Shown one piece after another: positions 41,447 to 50,926 of a stretch of 64,000 bases of DNA (position 1 is the first letter of the stretch; the number at the start of each line of letters is the position of its first letter). Location of the stretch: assembly GCA_937898685.1 (NCBI GenBank), contig CALEJT010000005.1, forward strand, positions 9,609 through 73,608, in the 5' to 3' direction. The notes under the pieces were generated by a model. The model saw only the letters and a list, made by a program, of their open reading frames with translations. It was not told the origin of the DNA and did not search any database. The position numbers were made by a program, and so were the translations under genes. The DNA comes from an uncultured Gammaproteobacteria bacterium. GTDB lineage: Bacteria > Pseudomonadota > Gammaproteobacteria > Pseudomonadales > Pseudohongiellaceae.

Positions 41447-41677
41447 GAGTCCAAGCAAAAAAATAAGCCCAGGCCAGCGCCAGCGTTCCACAGAAGAATG
41501 CGGGTTGGCATCCAGCCAGGGCAGTTCTTCCGTCCTAGCTGGCGGGTCAAACCAAACAAATGCTCGATGGTGAAGGTAGGCGGCGCAGCGCGCGGCCTGG
41601 GGGACCCAGCCAAAGAGGGTCCTCCGAATACCGGCGCTCACCCAGCCAGGCGAATTTGGATTTGGAGGATGAACTGC

Positions 41678-44131
41678 ATGTATTTCACCAAGAAACTCCT
41701 ACCCTTCGTAGCAGGTGCTCTGGCGCTGAGCATCAGTCGCATCGTGCTGGCTGCCGGCGTCGACGCAAACCTGTTCGACCAATACTGCACCAAGTGCCAC
41801 AACTATGAGGACTTCGCCGGTGGCATCACGCTCGAGGGCGTGACGCTGGACAACATCCACGAGGATGCCGAAGTTGCCGAGAAGGTCATCCGTCGTTTGC
41901 GTGCGGGCATGATGCCGCCGGTGGGCGAGCCGCGTCCCGACAACGCCACGATGCAGTCCTTCGCGCAGGCTCTCGAAGATCAGGTCGACAGGCATGCCTC
42001 GCTCAACCCGGGCCGTCCCGGACTGCATCGCATGAACCGCACCGAATATGGCAATGCGATCCGCGATCTTCTCAACGTCAACATCAATCCTGCCGATTTC
42101 TTCCCGGCGGACGACTCGAGCCGTGGTTTCGACAACCAGGCCGGTACGCTGGGGCTGTCGCCTGCGTTGTTGGAAGCCTATCTGACGGCCGCGGCGAAGA
42201 TCAGCCAGCTCGCGCTCGGCACCACCACGGCACCTTCGCAGAAGCTCTACCGTGCCGCCGAGGACGAAAACCAGAACTTCCGCATCGAAGGTCTGCCCTT
42301 CGGCACGCGCGGCGGCATCAAATTCATGCACAACTTCCCGGCCGACGGCGAATACACGTTCAAGACCTTCGCCATCACACTCGGCAACATGGGCAACGAT
42401 CGTCCCTTCGGTGAAGTGCGCGGTGAGAAACTGCAGGTGCTCGTCGATGGCCAGCTGGTGAAGGTCTTCGATTGGGACAAGGAACTCGGTGTCGATCGCA
42501 GCTTCTTCGAACAGCGCGACGACGATGAAGTGGTTGGCGAAAACCTGCCGACACTCGACGTCACTCTGCCGATGACCGCAGGTGAACACGAAATCGCGGT
42601 GACCTTCGTGGCCACCAACTTCGCGCCCGGTCTCGACATGAACAACGACTTCGAGCGCAGCACCATCGAAACCGGTGGTCTGCCGGGCTTCACCTTCTAT
42701 CCCCATGTCGGTGCGGTGCGCGTCGATGGCCCGCATCATGTGGCAGGCCCCGGCAACTCGCCGAGTCGCCAGAGCATCATGGTGTGTACGCCGCAGAGTG
42801 AGGCTGAAGAGGCCGACTGCGCCCGCACGATCCTGAGCCGCCTGGCCGATCTCGCCTATCGCGGTTTCAGCACCGACGAAGACGTCGACACCTTGATGGC
42901 CTTCTATGAGGAAGGCCGTAAGAACGGCAGCTTCGATGCAGGCATAGAGATGGCGCTGCAGCGTGTGCTGACGTCGCCCAAGTTCATCTATCGCATCGAG
43001 AAGGAACCGGAAGACGTTGCGCCCGGTGAGACCTATCGCATCAGCGATCTCGATCTGGCGTCGCGCCTGTCCTTCTTCCTGTGGAGCAGCATCCCCGATC
43101 AGGAACTGCTCGACCTCGCCAAGGCTGGTCGCCTCAGCGACGACGAAGTGCTCGATCAGCAGATCAGCCGCATGCTGGAAGATCCGCGTTCGAGTGCGAT
43201 GACGGCGAACTTCGCCGGGCAGTGGCTGGCGCTGCGCAATCTCGAAGCGCACGTACCGGTGGTGGATCAGTTCCCGGACTTCGACAACCGTCTGCGTGAA
43301 GCCTTCCGCAGGGAAACGGAGCTGTTGTTCGACAGCCTGATCCGTGAAAACCGTCCGGTGACGGAGCTGCTCACTGCGGACTACACCTTCGTCAACGAAC
43401 GTCTCGCGCTGCACTACGGCATCCCGGGCATCAAGGGCGAACGTTTCCGTCGTGTCGAACTGACCGACGATCTTGCGCTGCGCCGCGGCATTCTCGGCAA
43501 GGGCAGCATGTTGACGGTGGCCTCGCAGCCGGGCCGCACCTCGCCCGTGATGCGTGGTTACTGGACGCTGGCGAACCTGATCGGTGTCGAGCCGCCGCCT
43601 CCGCCGCCGAACGTGCCTGCGCTCGAAGCGAAAACCGGCGATGCCGCAGGTAACGGTCGCGTGCCTTCGCTGCGCGAGCAGATGGAAGCGCATCGCACGA
43701 ACCCGGCGTGTCAGGGCTGTCACCGCCTGATGGACCCGATCGGTTTCGCACTCGAGAGCTTCGATGCCGTTGGTCGTTATCGCACCACCGACGGTGGCAA
43801 CCCGATCGATCCGAGTGGTGTGCTCTATGACGGCACCGAAGTGAAATCGGCGGCGGATCTGCCGGACTTCCTGCTGCAGCACGAGGACAGCTTCCTGCGC
43901 AACGCCACGCAGCGAATGATGACCTACGCACTCGGCCGCGGCATGGAGTACGAAGACATGCCGATGGTGCGCAAGGTGCAGCGTGAAGCTGCCAAAGACG
44001 GTTTCCGCTTCCACGCGCTGGTGCGCGCGGTGGTGAAAAGCGATGCCTTCATGTTCAACGAAAAAGTGGGTGAGGGGGCGGAGGTTGCCGACAACGCTCG
44101 CGATGCCGCCACCTTTGTCAAAGTGGAGTGA
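41678..44131 (+). CDS. DUF1592-type cytochrome-like exported protein
   Basis: A large exported protein, 817 residues, of the DUF1587/1595/1592/1588/1585 family known from planctomycetes and many marine proteobacteria. Signal peptide MYFTKKLLPFVAGALALSIS is followed by a heme c motif CTKCH at residues 37-41. A second CxxCH (CQGCH) lies in the DUF1588 block ACQGCHRLMDPIGFALESFD. Other blocks: MNRTEYGNAIRDLLNVN (DUF1587), YRISDLDLASRLSFFLWSSI (DUF1592) and QRMMTYALGRGMEYEDMP (DUF1585). Start 41678 fits the GGAGG at 41664-41668; ATG 41669 would be too close. It is followed 14 bases later by its usual DUF1552 partner. Biochemical role unknown. Confidence 0.9.
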   Translation: MYFTKKLLPFVAGALALSISRIVLAAGVDANLFDQYCTKCHNYEDFAGGITLEGVTLDNIHEDAEVAEKVIRRLRAGMMPPVGEPRPDNATMQSFAQALEDQVDRHASLNPGRPGLHRMNRTEYGNAIRDLLNVNINPADFFPADDSSRGFDNQAGTLGLSPALLEAYLTAAAKISQLALGTTTAPSQKLYRAAEDENQNFRIEGLPFGTRGGIKFMHNFPADGEYTFKTFAITLGNMGNDRPFGEVRGEKLQVLVDGQLVKVFDWDKELGVDRSFFEQRDDDEVVGENLPTLDVTLPMTAGEHEIAVTFVATNFAPGLDMNNDFERSTIETGGLPGFTFYPHVGAVRVDGPHHVAGPGNSPSRQSIMVCTPQSEAEEADCARTILSRLADLAYRGFSTDEDVDTLMAFYEEGRKNGSFDAGIEMALQRVLTSPKFIYRIEKEPEDVAPGETYRISDLDLASRLSFFLWSSIPDQELLDLAKAGRLSDDEVLDQQISRMLEDPRSSAMTANFAGQWLALRNLEAHVPVVDQFPDFDNRLREAFRRETELLFDSLIRENRPVTELLTADYTFVNERLALHYGIPGIKGERFRRVELTDDLALRRGILGKGSMLTVASQPGRTSPVMRGYWTLANLIGVEPPPPPPNVPALEAKTGDAAGNGRVPSLREQMEAHRTNPACQGCHRLMDPIGFALESFDAVGRYRTTDGGNPIDPSGVLYDGTEVKSAADLPDFLLQHEDSFLRNATQRMMTYALGRGMEYEDMPMVRKVQREAAKDGFRFHALVRAVVKSDAFMFNEKVGEGAEVADNARDAATFVKVE

Positions 44132-44145
44132 GGAGGTAACAGGCC

Positions 44146-45486
44146 ATGTTCGTAACCAAGAAAGCGCTTCCCAGAAGAACCTTTTTGCGTGGTGCGGGGA
44201 CCCTGCTGGCCTTGCCTCTGCTCGAGTCCATGATCCCCGCCTTCAGCACCTTCGCGAAGGCGCAGGAACTCAAACCCGTGCGCTTTGCCGGAATCTTCAT
44301 TCCGCATGGTGCGGCCCCTGGCTACTGGGAAGCCAAGGGAGAAACCGGCTTCGACTATCCCTTCATTTGGAAACCGCTGGAGCATCTGCGCAAGCACGTG
44401 ATCCTGACGAGCGGCATGTGGGCTTCGTCGTCGGAGAACCCGCCCGGCGTGACCGGTGCCGACCATTTCGTTGCGGCGGCCTTCCTTGCCGGTGTGAAAC
44501 CCAAGAAGACCACGGGCGCCGATGTCGAAGTGGGCACCACGCTCGACCAGATGCTGGCGCAGCACATTGGGCAGGACAACCTGCTGCCTTCGTTGCAGTT
44601 GGCGGTGGAAGACCCCGGCTCCAACTCCACCAACTGTGGTGAAGGTTATAGCTGTGTCTATACCAACACGATTTCGTGGGCGACGCCGACACGACCGCTG
44701 CCGATGGAGATCAACCCGCAGGTGGTGTTCGAAAGAATGTTCGGCTCGGGCGGCAGCGCCGAAGAGCGCGCTCTGCGCCGCATGCAGCAGCGCAGCATTC
44801 TCGACTCGATCACCGACGAACTCGGCAAGCTGCGCCGCGAAGTGGCGGCGCCCGACCGCGTGCGTCTCGAACAGTATTTCGAAGACGTGCGTGAAATCGA
44901 ACGTCGTCTCGAAATCGCGATGAACAAATCGTCTGCGGTGCCGAGCATGGACGTGCCCTTCGGTGTGCCGGAATCCTTCGACGAGCACGTGAAGTTGCAG
45001 CTCGATCTGCTGGCGCTGGCCTTCCAGGCCGACATCACGCGTGTGGGCACCTTGCTGATGGCGCGCGATTTGACCGGTCGTGTCTATCCGAACTCGGGCA
45101 CCGACATCAGCTTCCACGGTGGTTCGCATCACGCTGAGGATCCCGGCCGCATCGCGCAGTACGCCATCCTGAACCGCTATCACGCCAGTATGGTGGCCTA
45201 TTTCGCCGACAAGCTCGCTTCGATTCAGGAAGGCGATGGCACGCTGCTCGACAACTCGCTGACGCTGTACGGCTCCAACATGGGTAACTCGAACCAGCAC
45301 CTGCATTACGACGTGCCGATGGTGTTGATCGGTGGTGCGGGCGGCAAGCTGAAGGGCGATCGTCACCTCGCCTTCAAGAGCAAGACGGTGCCGACCAGCA
45401 ACATGTTGTTGAGCATCCTCGATCTCTACGGCATCGAAGCCGAGAGTTTCGGCGATTCGACGGGACGTCTGCCGGGCCTCGTGTGA
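44146..45486 (+). CDS. DUF1552 exported protein
   Basis: A 446-residue protein of the DUF1552 family. A twin-arginine-like motif (ALPRRTFLRGAG, Arg10-Arg11) and a hydrophobic segment suggest Tat export. Family blocks: VRFAGIFIPHGAAPGYWEAK, LILTSGM-like (HVILTSGMWASS), DHFVAAAFLAGVKPKKTTGA, VGTTLDQMLAQHIG and DNSLTLYGSNMGNSNQH. The last resembles the DUF1501/sulfatase-like region with metal-type residues. It is always near a DUF1592 protein in other genomes, as here. The ribosome site gaggag precedes the ATG. Function is not established. Confidence 0.9.
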   Translation: MFVTKKALPRRTFLRGAGTLLALPLLESMIPAFSTFAKAQELKPVRFAGIFIPHGAAPGYWEAKGETGFDYPFIWKPLEHLRKHVILTSGMWASSSENPPGVTGADHFVAAAFLAGVKPKKTTGADVEVGTTLDQMLAQHIGQDNLLPSLQLAVEDPGSNSTNCGEGYSCVYTNTISWATPTRPLPMEINPQVVFERMFGSGGSAEERALRRMQQRSILDSITDELGKLRREVAAPDRVRLEQYFEDVREIERRLEIAMNKSSAVPSMDVPFGVPESFDEHVKLQLDLLALAFQADITRVGTLLMARDLTGRVYPNSGTDISFHGGSHHAEDPGRIAQYAILNRYHASMVAYFADKLASIQEGDGTLLDNSLTLYGSNMGNSNQHLHYDVPMVLIGGAGGKLKGDRHLAFKSKTVPTSNMLLSILDLYGIEAESFGDSTGRLPGLV

Positions 45487-45513
45487 GTCCAGTGCACGTC
45501 GGGAGGAAAGACG

Positions 45514-47280
45514 ATGAAACTGAAAAGCCTTCTGATAGCCGTCAGTCTCTGTGGCAGTTTGAGTGTGCTGCAGCCGGCCTGGGCTGCCAGTGAACTCCTG
45601 AGCGCCATCCGCGCCGACAAGGTCGATGTGGTACGCAGTTTGGTGGAAGCAAACAGGGTCGACGTCAACGCCTTCGAAAACGATGGCACGACGCCGCTGC
45701 AGTGGGCGATCTATCACGAAAATCCGGAGATCGTGGAGCTGTTGATCTCTGCTGGCGCCGACGTCGAAGCCACCAATCGTGAAGGTGTCACGCCTTTGGC
45801 TCTGGCCGCGCAGACCGGCAATCCGGAGCTCGTCGAGCTCTTGTTGGACGCAGGTGCCAACGTCAACAACACGATGGCCAACGGTGAAACACCGCTGATG
45901 ATGGCGGCGCGCACCGGCAACATCGACACGATCCAACTGATCCTCGACCACGGTGCCGACATCGATGCCACCGAAAAGCTGCGCGGCACCACGGCACTGA
46001 TGTGGGCAGCCGCCAACAGAAATGCCGCGGCGGTGAAGTTGCTGATCGAAAACGGCGCTTCCTTGAGCGCGCGTTCCGCCGCAACGAACGAAGGTCGCCA
46101 TACGCCCTATCTGGCACCGACCGCGCGCACCCGTATCCGCGAGTTCTACGAAGCCACGAGCCCCGGCAACCCGGTCGACAAACCGGAAGAGTTGCGTGGT
46201 GAAGGTGAGGCATCGATCGAGCTCACGCGTCAGGAGTTGATCGCGCGCCTGCCGAAGGTGTTGCTTGAAGACTTCATGCGCGATGAACGTCAGCGTGCAG
46301 AGCAGCAGGTACAGCCGCAGCCGCAGAAGATGAAACGCGGCGGCATGACCGCGCTGCATTTCGCCGTGCGCGAAGGTGATCTCGAATCGGTGAAAGCGCT
46401 GGTGGAAGCCGGTGCCGACGTGAACCAGGTGAGTGAATACGGTTGGACGCCGCTGCTCACTGCCACGCAGAACCGCTACTACCAGATCGGCGCCTATCTT
46501 CTCGAACATGGCGCCGATCCCAACATCGCCAACGAAGGTGGTTGGAACCCGCTCTACATCGCCACCGACAACCGCAACATCGAAGGTGGTGACTATCCGA
46601 CGCGCAAGCCCGACATGGATCATCTGGAGTTCATCAAACTCCTCTTGGCCAAGGGCGCGGATCCCAACCTGCGCATGAAGTCGAGCACGGAAACACGCAC
46701 GATCTTCACGCATCAGTGGTTGCGCGAAGAGGGGGCCACGCCCTTCCTGCGCGCCGCCCAGTCGAGCGACCTGGAGCTGATGCAACTACTGCTCGACCAT
46801 GGCGCCGACCCCAACATCAACACCTTGGTCGGGGTCACGCCGCTGATGGTGGCTGCGGGCATCGGCTGGGTCGAAGGAGTGACCTTCGAATGGTCGGAAG
46901 AAGCCAACAAGGAAGCCATCCGCTGGCTGATCGAGCTCGGCAACGATGTGAACGCGCAGGACACCGAGGACTATCGCACCGCACTGATGGGTGCCGCGCA
47001 CAAAGGCCGCAACTACGCCGTGCAGATGTTGGTGGATGCGGGCGCGGATCTCTCACTGCGCGACATCGGCAGCCGCGATTCACTCAACAAACTGGCCGGC
47101 GTAACCTGGCAGGCGATCGACTATGCCGATGGTCTGGTGCGTGTAGGCGTGCAGTCGGCCGAAGCGCATCCCGAAACCGCTGCGCTCATCCGCAAGCTGA
47201 TGTTGGAACGTGGACTGGAAGTGCCGCCGGAAGGGCGCACGCTGGATTCGATCTGCGTGGTCGACATCTGCAAGGGATGA
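45514..47280 (+). CDS. Exported ankyrin-repeat protein
   Basis: A 588-residue protein with signal peptide (LLIAVSLCGSLSVLQPAWA) and about ten ankyrin repeats, for example NDGTTPLQWAIYHENPEIVE, NREGVTPLALAAQTGNPELV, NGETPLMMAARTGNIDTIQL, GMTALHFAVREGDLESVKAL and LVGVTPLMVAAGIGW. A non-repeat insert lies at about 185-270 (TPYLAPTARTRIREFYEATS onward). The C-terminus ends CVVDICKG with two cysteines. GGGAGG precedes the ATG. It follows the DUF1552 gene by 27 bases, so it belongs to the same operon; ankyrin proteins often accompany DUF1592/1552 pairs. It probably binds a partner protein in the periplasm. Confidence 0.88.
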   Translation: MKLKSLLIAVSLCGSLSVLQPAWAASELLSAIRADKVDVVRSLVEANRVDVNAFENDGTTPLQWAIYHENPEIVELLISAGADVEATNREGVTPLALAAQTGNPELVELLLDAGANVNNTMANGETPLMMAARTGNIDTIQLILDHGADIDATEKLRGTTALMWAAANRNAAAVKLLIENGASLSARSAATNEGRHTPYLAPTARTRIREFYEATSPGNPVDKPEELRGEGEASIELTRQELIARLPKVLLEDFMRDERQRAEQQVQPQPQKMKRGGMTALHFAVREGDLESVKALVEAGADVNQVSEYGWTPLLTATQNRYYQIGAYLLEHGADPNIANEGGWNPLYIATDNRNIEGGDYPTRKPDMDHLEFIKLLLAKGADPNLRMKSSTETRTIFTHQWLREEGATPFLRAAQSSDLELMQLLLDHGADPNINTLVGVTPLMVAAGIGWVEGVTFEWSEEANKEAIRWLIELGNDVNAQDTEDYRTALMGAAHKGRNYAVQMLVDAGADLSLRDIGSRDSLNKLAGVTWQAIDYADGLVRVGVQSAEAHPETAALIRKLMLERGLEVPPEGRTLDSICVVDICKG

Positions 47281-47330
47281 TTGACACCTCCACCTGCGGA
47301 ATCCGACCATCGGATCTCCCGCGGCACGAG

Positions 47331-47356
47331 AAAGGCAGGGGAAACCCTGCCTTTTT
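47331..47356 (+). terminator. Terminator after the ankyrin gene
   Basis: Perfect 10-bp stem AAAGGCAGGG (47331-47340) / CCCTGCCTTT (47345-47354), loop GAAA, with Ts to 47356. It separates the DUF1592 operon from the metalloprotease gene. Confidence 0.85.
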
Positions 47357-47399
47357 CGTTGAGCCCACAAGTATCGATCCGACGCAGGAGATCCCCTAC

Positions 47400-50177
47400 A
47401 TGGTGCGGCGCCACTATTTCCCCTTGCTGTTGCTCCCGAGCCTCTTCGTCTCGCCGTGGCTCGCGGCGCAGTCGCCGGAAAGTCTGGCGATGATGGAAAA
47501 GCTCGCTCAGTTTCGCTTCGAGGAGCTCGGCAATCCACAGATCAAGAGCGATGCCGTGCCGCCAGTGTTGAGCAGCGCCGAGCGTCCGCACCGCATGCTG
47601 ATCATCCCGGTGCAGTATGCCAACCGTGCCTTCGATCGCTTTGCCGATGAACCCGATGCCGCCGAACGCAACCGTGCCTATCTGCAGGAACTGCTCTTTT
47701 CCGAGGATCTGGAGAACCCGCGTGAGAAAACGCTGACGCATTACTACTGGCATCAGAGCAAGGGCCAGTATGTCGTGACGGGCACGGTGCTGCGTCCCGT
47801 CACCGTGGCGCAGCCGAGCGATTACTACGGCGTGCCCATCCAGAACTCCGATGGTGCCTGGCGCAACGATGCCCGTGCGGAAGCGCTGGTAGAGGACGCG
47901 CTCGCTGCTGCAGTGGCCGCCAATCCCGATTTCCGCTGGGAAGACTTCGACGTGTGGGATCCGCTCGACTACGACGGCGATGGTGTCTACGACGAAGCCG
48001 ATGGTTACATCGATCACTTCGTGTTGGTGTTCGCCGGCAAGGGGCAAAGCTCCTGTCAGGGGCTCTTCAACCTCAGCGAAAAATTCATCGCCGACGCGCC
48101 GGCGAATCTCTACGACACGCTCACCCCGCAGGAACAGGAATGTGTGCAGCGCATCTGGCCGCATCGCTTCTCCCTGACCAAGAACAATGGCCGTGGCCCC
48201 GTCGTCGAAGGCTTCGAGAACAAACGCGGCGGTGTGCCGCTCAAGGAAGGGTTGTGGGTGTACGACTACAACATGCAGTCGGAATACACGGCAGTCAGCA
48301 CCTTCGTGCATGAGTTCGGTCATTCCATCGGCCTACCCGACATCTATGCGTCGCAGTCGAACAACTCCACCGCCTCGTGGGAGGCGATGAGTTCCACGGC
48401 GAGTCCCAACGCGCAGGAGCTCAGCACCTGGTCGCGTTTGATGCTCGGTTGGAGCAAGCCCTGTGTAATTCGCCCGCCCGCGGCGGGCGGACGTCGAGTG
48501 CAGTCGGTCTATCTGAAAACCATGAGCGATTGGACGCCGGGTGCGAATGCAGTTGCAGAGGAAGCCTGCGATGCGGCGATGGTGATCCTGCCGCCGAAGG
48601 TGCGCGAGTTGCGCATGGGACCGCTGGCGGACAACAACGGCAAACAAGCGGCCTACACGGGGCAGGGCAATGATTTGAATCACTATCTCTCGCGCCGCTT
48701 CGATTTTCGTGGCGTGCCCGCGAACACGCCGCTCACCTTGGAGTTGGATACCTGGTTCCGCATCGAAGCAGACTGGGACTATCTCTATGTCGAAGCCTCC
48801 ACCGATGGCGTGAACTACACCCGCCTGATGCCAACCGACAAGAGCGAGCCCACGGACACCAACAGCGTCATGCCTTCCAAGCGTGGTCATGACGGCATGG
48901 GCACGATTCCGGGCTTTACGGGTCGCAGTGGCGACTTCGATGGCGATGGTCGTGTCGAAACCGCGGCAGGTTGTGATCCCACGCGTGCGCGCGGCTTGGC
49001 CGAAGATCGCATCGGTCGCGACAGCGTCGACCCCTGCGAATTGCCGCAGTGGGTGCATGCCACTTTCGATCTGAATGCCTATCGTGGTCAGGAAGTGGAG
49101 CTGCGTTTCCACTACTACGCCGACATGGCGGCGGTGGAAGATGGTGCACTGATCGACAACGTGCGTATCGCTGCGCTGGATTTCTGCGATGATTTCGAGG
49201 CCGAGTCCTTCCGCGGTTGGAAGGTCGAAGGTTTCTCACTGAGCGGCGGCAGCCACGACATTCTGGTGCCGCACTTCTATCTGCTCGAATTTCGCGACCC
49301 GCATCGCGATTACACGCATACCTACAACTACGACAAGGCGCTGTCCGAGCCTGGCTTCACCTTCTTCCGCAACGCCGAAACCGGCGAGATGGAAGCGGTG
49401 GACTTCCGCTATCGCAGCGGCGTGTTGCTCTGGTACTACAACGGTTCCTATCTCTGGAGTCAGAACGAGCCGGCGCAATTCGGTCCGGGCAACGGCTTCC
49501 TGCTCCTGGTCGATCCGAATCCGCAAGAATACCTGCTGCCGGCCGTGCCGCAGGACAAGTACAAGGACGACGAAGGCTGGCGCTACTACGAATTCGATGC
49601 GGAGGATCAGCCGCTCCTGCGCAATGCCTTCCTCGATGTGATGTGCTTCCAGCGCCGTCCGGCCTATTACCCGGTGGAGCTGAGCGAAGAAGAACGCGGT
49701 CGTTGTGGTGGTGTGGACATCCCAGCCGGCGAAGCCCTGCAGTTCGACGGTCGTCAGTTGCTGTACAGCTACACCCTGAACAACGAGATTCTGCCGGGCG
49801 CGGAGCGTGAGCGCTTCAAGTCGATGGGCTCATTGTTCGACTATCGCGTCAATCGCGACGGCACCCTCAGCTATCGCCTCTACGATCGTTTGCTGCGCAA
49901 CAACCACTCCGCCGACGCTGCCTTCGCGCTCGAAGACTTCAATGACGGCCTGCGTTACTACGGCATCGAAGGTGGCACCCTGGTGCCGCGCCGTTCCGTG
50001 CCGCATCCGACCATCAGCCGCTTTAGCGATGCCGATCCCTCGCGCTATCTCAATCCGCATCTACCTTTTGGGTCGGCAGCGATTCCGAGCGAGGGTCTGA
50101 ACTTCGAGCTGGCCGAGCCGGGCCCACAGGCACCGGAGAGCGCGCGCGTGAAGGTCTATTTCAGCTGGGATCGTTAA
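47400..50177 (+). CDS. Large exported M6-type metalloprotease
   Basis: A 925-residue secreted protease related to immune inhibitor A (family M6). A signal peptide (HYFPLLLLPSLFVSPWLAAQ) starts at the ATG 47400, preceded by CAGGAG. The zinc motif HEFGHSIGLPDIY has HEFGH at residues 304-308, with the family's trailing Gly-Leu-Pro-Asp. Two Ca-binding-like loops appear, DYDGDGVYDEADGY near residue 190 and DFDGDGRVETAAG near 515. After the protease domain are beta-rich segments of the M6 MAM-like type (WDYLYVEASTDGVNYTRL). The C-terminal part is long and beta-rich, without recognised domain. It lies 44 bases past a terminator and converges on the P460 gene with a 4-base overlap. Confidence 0.87.
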   Translation: MVRRHYFPLLLLPSLFVSPWLAAQSPESLAMMEKLAQFRFEELGNPQIKSDAVPPVLSSAERPHRMLIIPVQYANRAFDRFADEPDAAERNRAYLQELLFSEDLENPREKTLTHYYWHQSKGQYVVTGTVLRPVTVAQPSDYYGVPIQNSDGAWRNDARAEALVEDALAAAVAANPDFRWEDFDVWDPLDYDGDGVYDEADGYIDHFVLVFAGKGQSSCQGLFNLSEKFIADAPANLYDTLTPQEQECVQRIWPHRFSLTKNNGRGPVVEGFENKRGGVPLKEGLWVYDYNMQSEYTAVSTFVHEFGHSIGLPDIYASQSNNSTASWEAMSSTASPNAQELSTWSRLMLGWSKPCVIRPPAAGGRRVQSVYLKTMSDWTPGANAVAEEACDAAMVILPPKVRELRMGPLADNNGKQAAYTGQGNDLNHYLSRRFDFRGVPANTPLTLELDTWFRIEADWDYLYVEASTDGVNYTRLMPTDKSEPTDTNSVMPSKRGHDGMGTIPGFTGRSGDFDGDGRVETAAGCDPTRARGLAEDRIGRDSVDPCELPQWVHATFDLNAYRGQEVELRFHYYADMAAVEDGALIDNVRIAALDFCDDFEAESFRGWKVEGFSLSGGSHDILVPHFYLLEFRDPHRDYTHTYNYDKALSEPGFTFFRNAETGEMEAVDFRYRSGVLLWYYNGSYLWSQNEPAQFGPGNGFLLLVDPNPQEYLLPAVPQDKYKDDEGWRYYEFDAEDQPLLRNAFLDVMCFQRRPAYYPVELSEEERGRCGGVDIPAGEALQFDGRQLLYSYTLNNEILPGAERERFKSMGSLFDYRVNRDGTLSYRLYDRLLRNNHSADAAFALEDFNDGLRYYGIEGGTLVPRRSVPHPTISRFSDADPSRYLNPHLPFGSAAIPSEGLNFELAEPGPQAPESARVKVYFSWDR

Positions 50178-50719
50178 TCCGCGAGCAGGGTTGGATAGAA
50201 CTGCGTGAAGGTGCCGTCCAACGCACCTTCGGCTTCGTGGCAGGATGTGCAGGGGCTGCCATCGGGAATCTTCGCGGCTTCCATCACTTCTTTGCCCTGG
50301 AACTGGAAAAAGGCGCGGCCTTCGGCGAAGCGAGCCTTGTCGATCACGTGGATCTCGCGCAGTCGCATCTCGCCCTGTACGAAGCCTTGCAGCTGCGGTT
50401 GTGATTTCGCCTCGCTGTCATAGAAGGTGAGCAGGAACATCGTGCCGTCGGCATAGCTGCCGTGCTCGCGGAAATGGGCATAGGCGGAGGGCTCCATCTG
50501 CACCACGCCGATGTCGCCGGGCTGCGCTGGATCGAAGGGTTCTTCGCTGTATTGCCCGCCGAGCACCGAACCCACGTGGATCCACGCAACCGTGTCGGTG
50601 GGGTAGAGCAGTTGGCCCGAAGCATCGTAGCGCGCCACGTCGAGCGCCTGTCCCAGCGCGATCGAGCTGGTGAACAAGGCGCTGCACAGCACTATGGAAG
50701 GAATGTTCTGAATCTTCAC
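50174..50719 (-). CDS. Cytochrome P460-like exported protein
   Basis: A 181-residue protein resembling the cytochrome P460 family, which binds heme c and can oxidise hydroxylamine in some bacteria. The heme motif CTSCH lies at residues 157-161, near the C-terminus as in the family. The GTG at 50719 is chosen over an ATG at 50746 because the perfect AAGGAGGAG ribosome site lies between the two, seven or so bases before the GTG. A signal peptide follows (IPSIVLCSALFTSSIALGQA). The family's cross-linking Lys cannot be confirmed by eye. It stands alone, convergent with the protease gene; its redox role here is unknown. Confidence 0.8.
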   Translation of the reverse strand: MKIQNIPSIVLCSALFTSSIALGQALDVARYDASGQLLYPTDTVAWIHVGSVLGGQYSEEPFDPAQPGDIGVVQMEPSAYAHFREHGSYADGTMFLLTFYDSEAKSQPQLQGFVQGEMRLREIHVIDKARFAEGRAFFQFQGKEVMEAAKIPDGSPCTSCHEAEGALDGTFTQFYPTLLAD

Positions 50720-50926
50720 GGGGTTCTCCTCCTTGGGGAGCTTCATGCTAGAAAGAAGGTCGTGAGCCTGTCATCCGCTATTCTGCGAAGGGCTTCCACG
50801 CCGCGGTAAAGTGCGAAAAATCAAGCCTCGAAGCGGCCCGAAGCCGGAAATTCCCGCAAAATATTTCTTCCACAGTGTGAGGGGGGCCATTTTCTGGCCC
50901 GGTACGGAACTGTAGACTACGCGCCC

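Larger units (their letters stand above)
41241..41677. other. Divergent control region, 437 bases
   Basis: No supported gene. The part from 41350 to 41400 is AT-rich and contains nested inverted repeats (41361-41394). A sigma-70-like promoter is visible at 41419-41446, giving a leader of about 225 bases in front of the gene at 41678. A plus-strand open frame through 41498-41677 is in phase with that gene but has no good start. Confidence 0.5.

Noticed and set aside
43924..46785. 953-codon minus-strand frame opposite the DUF1592, DUF1552 and ankyrin genes
   Set aside because: It lies antisense to three genes with clear motifs and has no family-like sequence. It reflects strong GC-biased codon use, as do the long antisense frames at 41699-44014, 35620-37977, 21174-23318 and 17709-19700.
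46716..47399. Upstream extension of the M6 protease frame
   Set aside because: It overlaps the ankyrin gene, crosses a terminator, and the signal peptide starts at 47400.
50890..50918. Promoter before the retropepsin-like gene
   Set aside because: The -10-like TAGACT would place the start almost at the ATG and the -35 match is poor.
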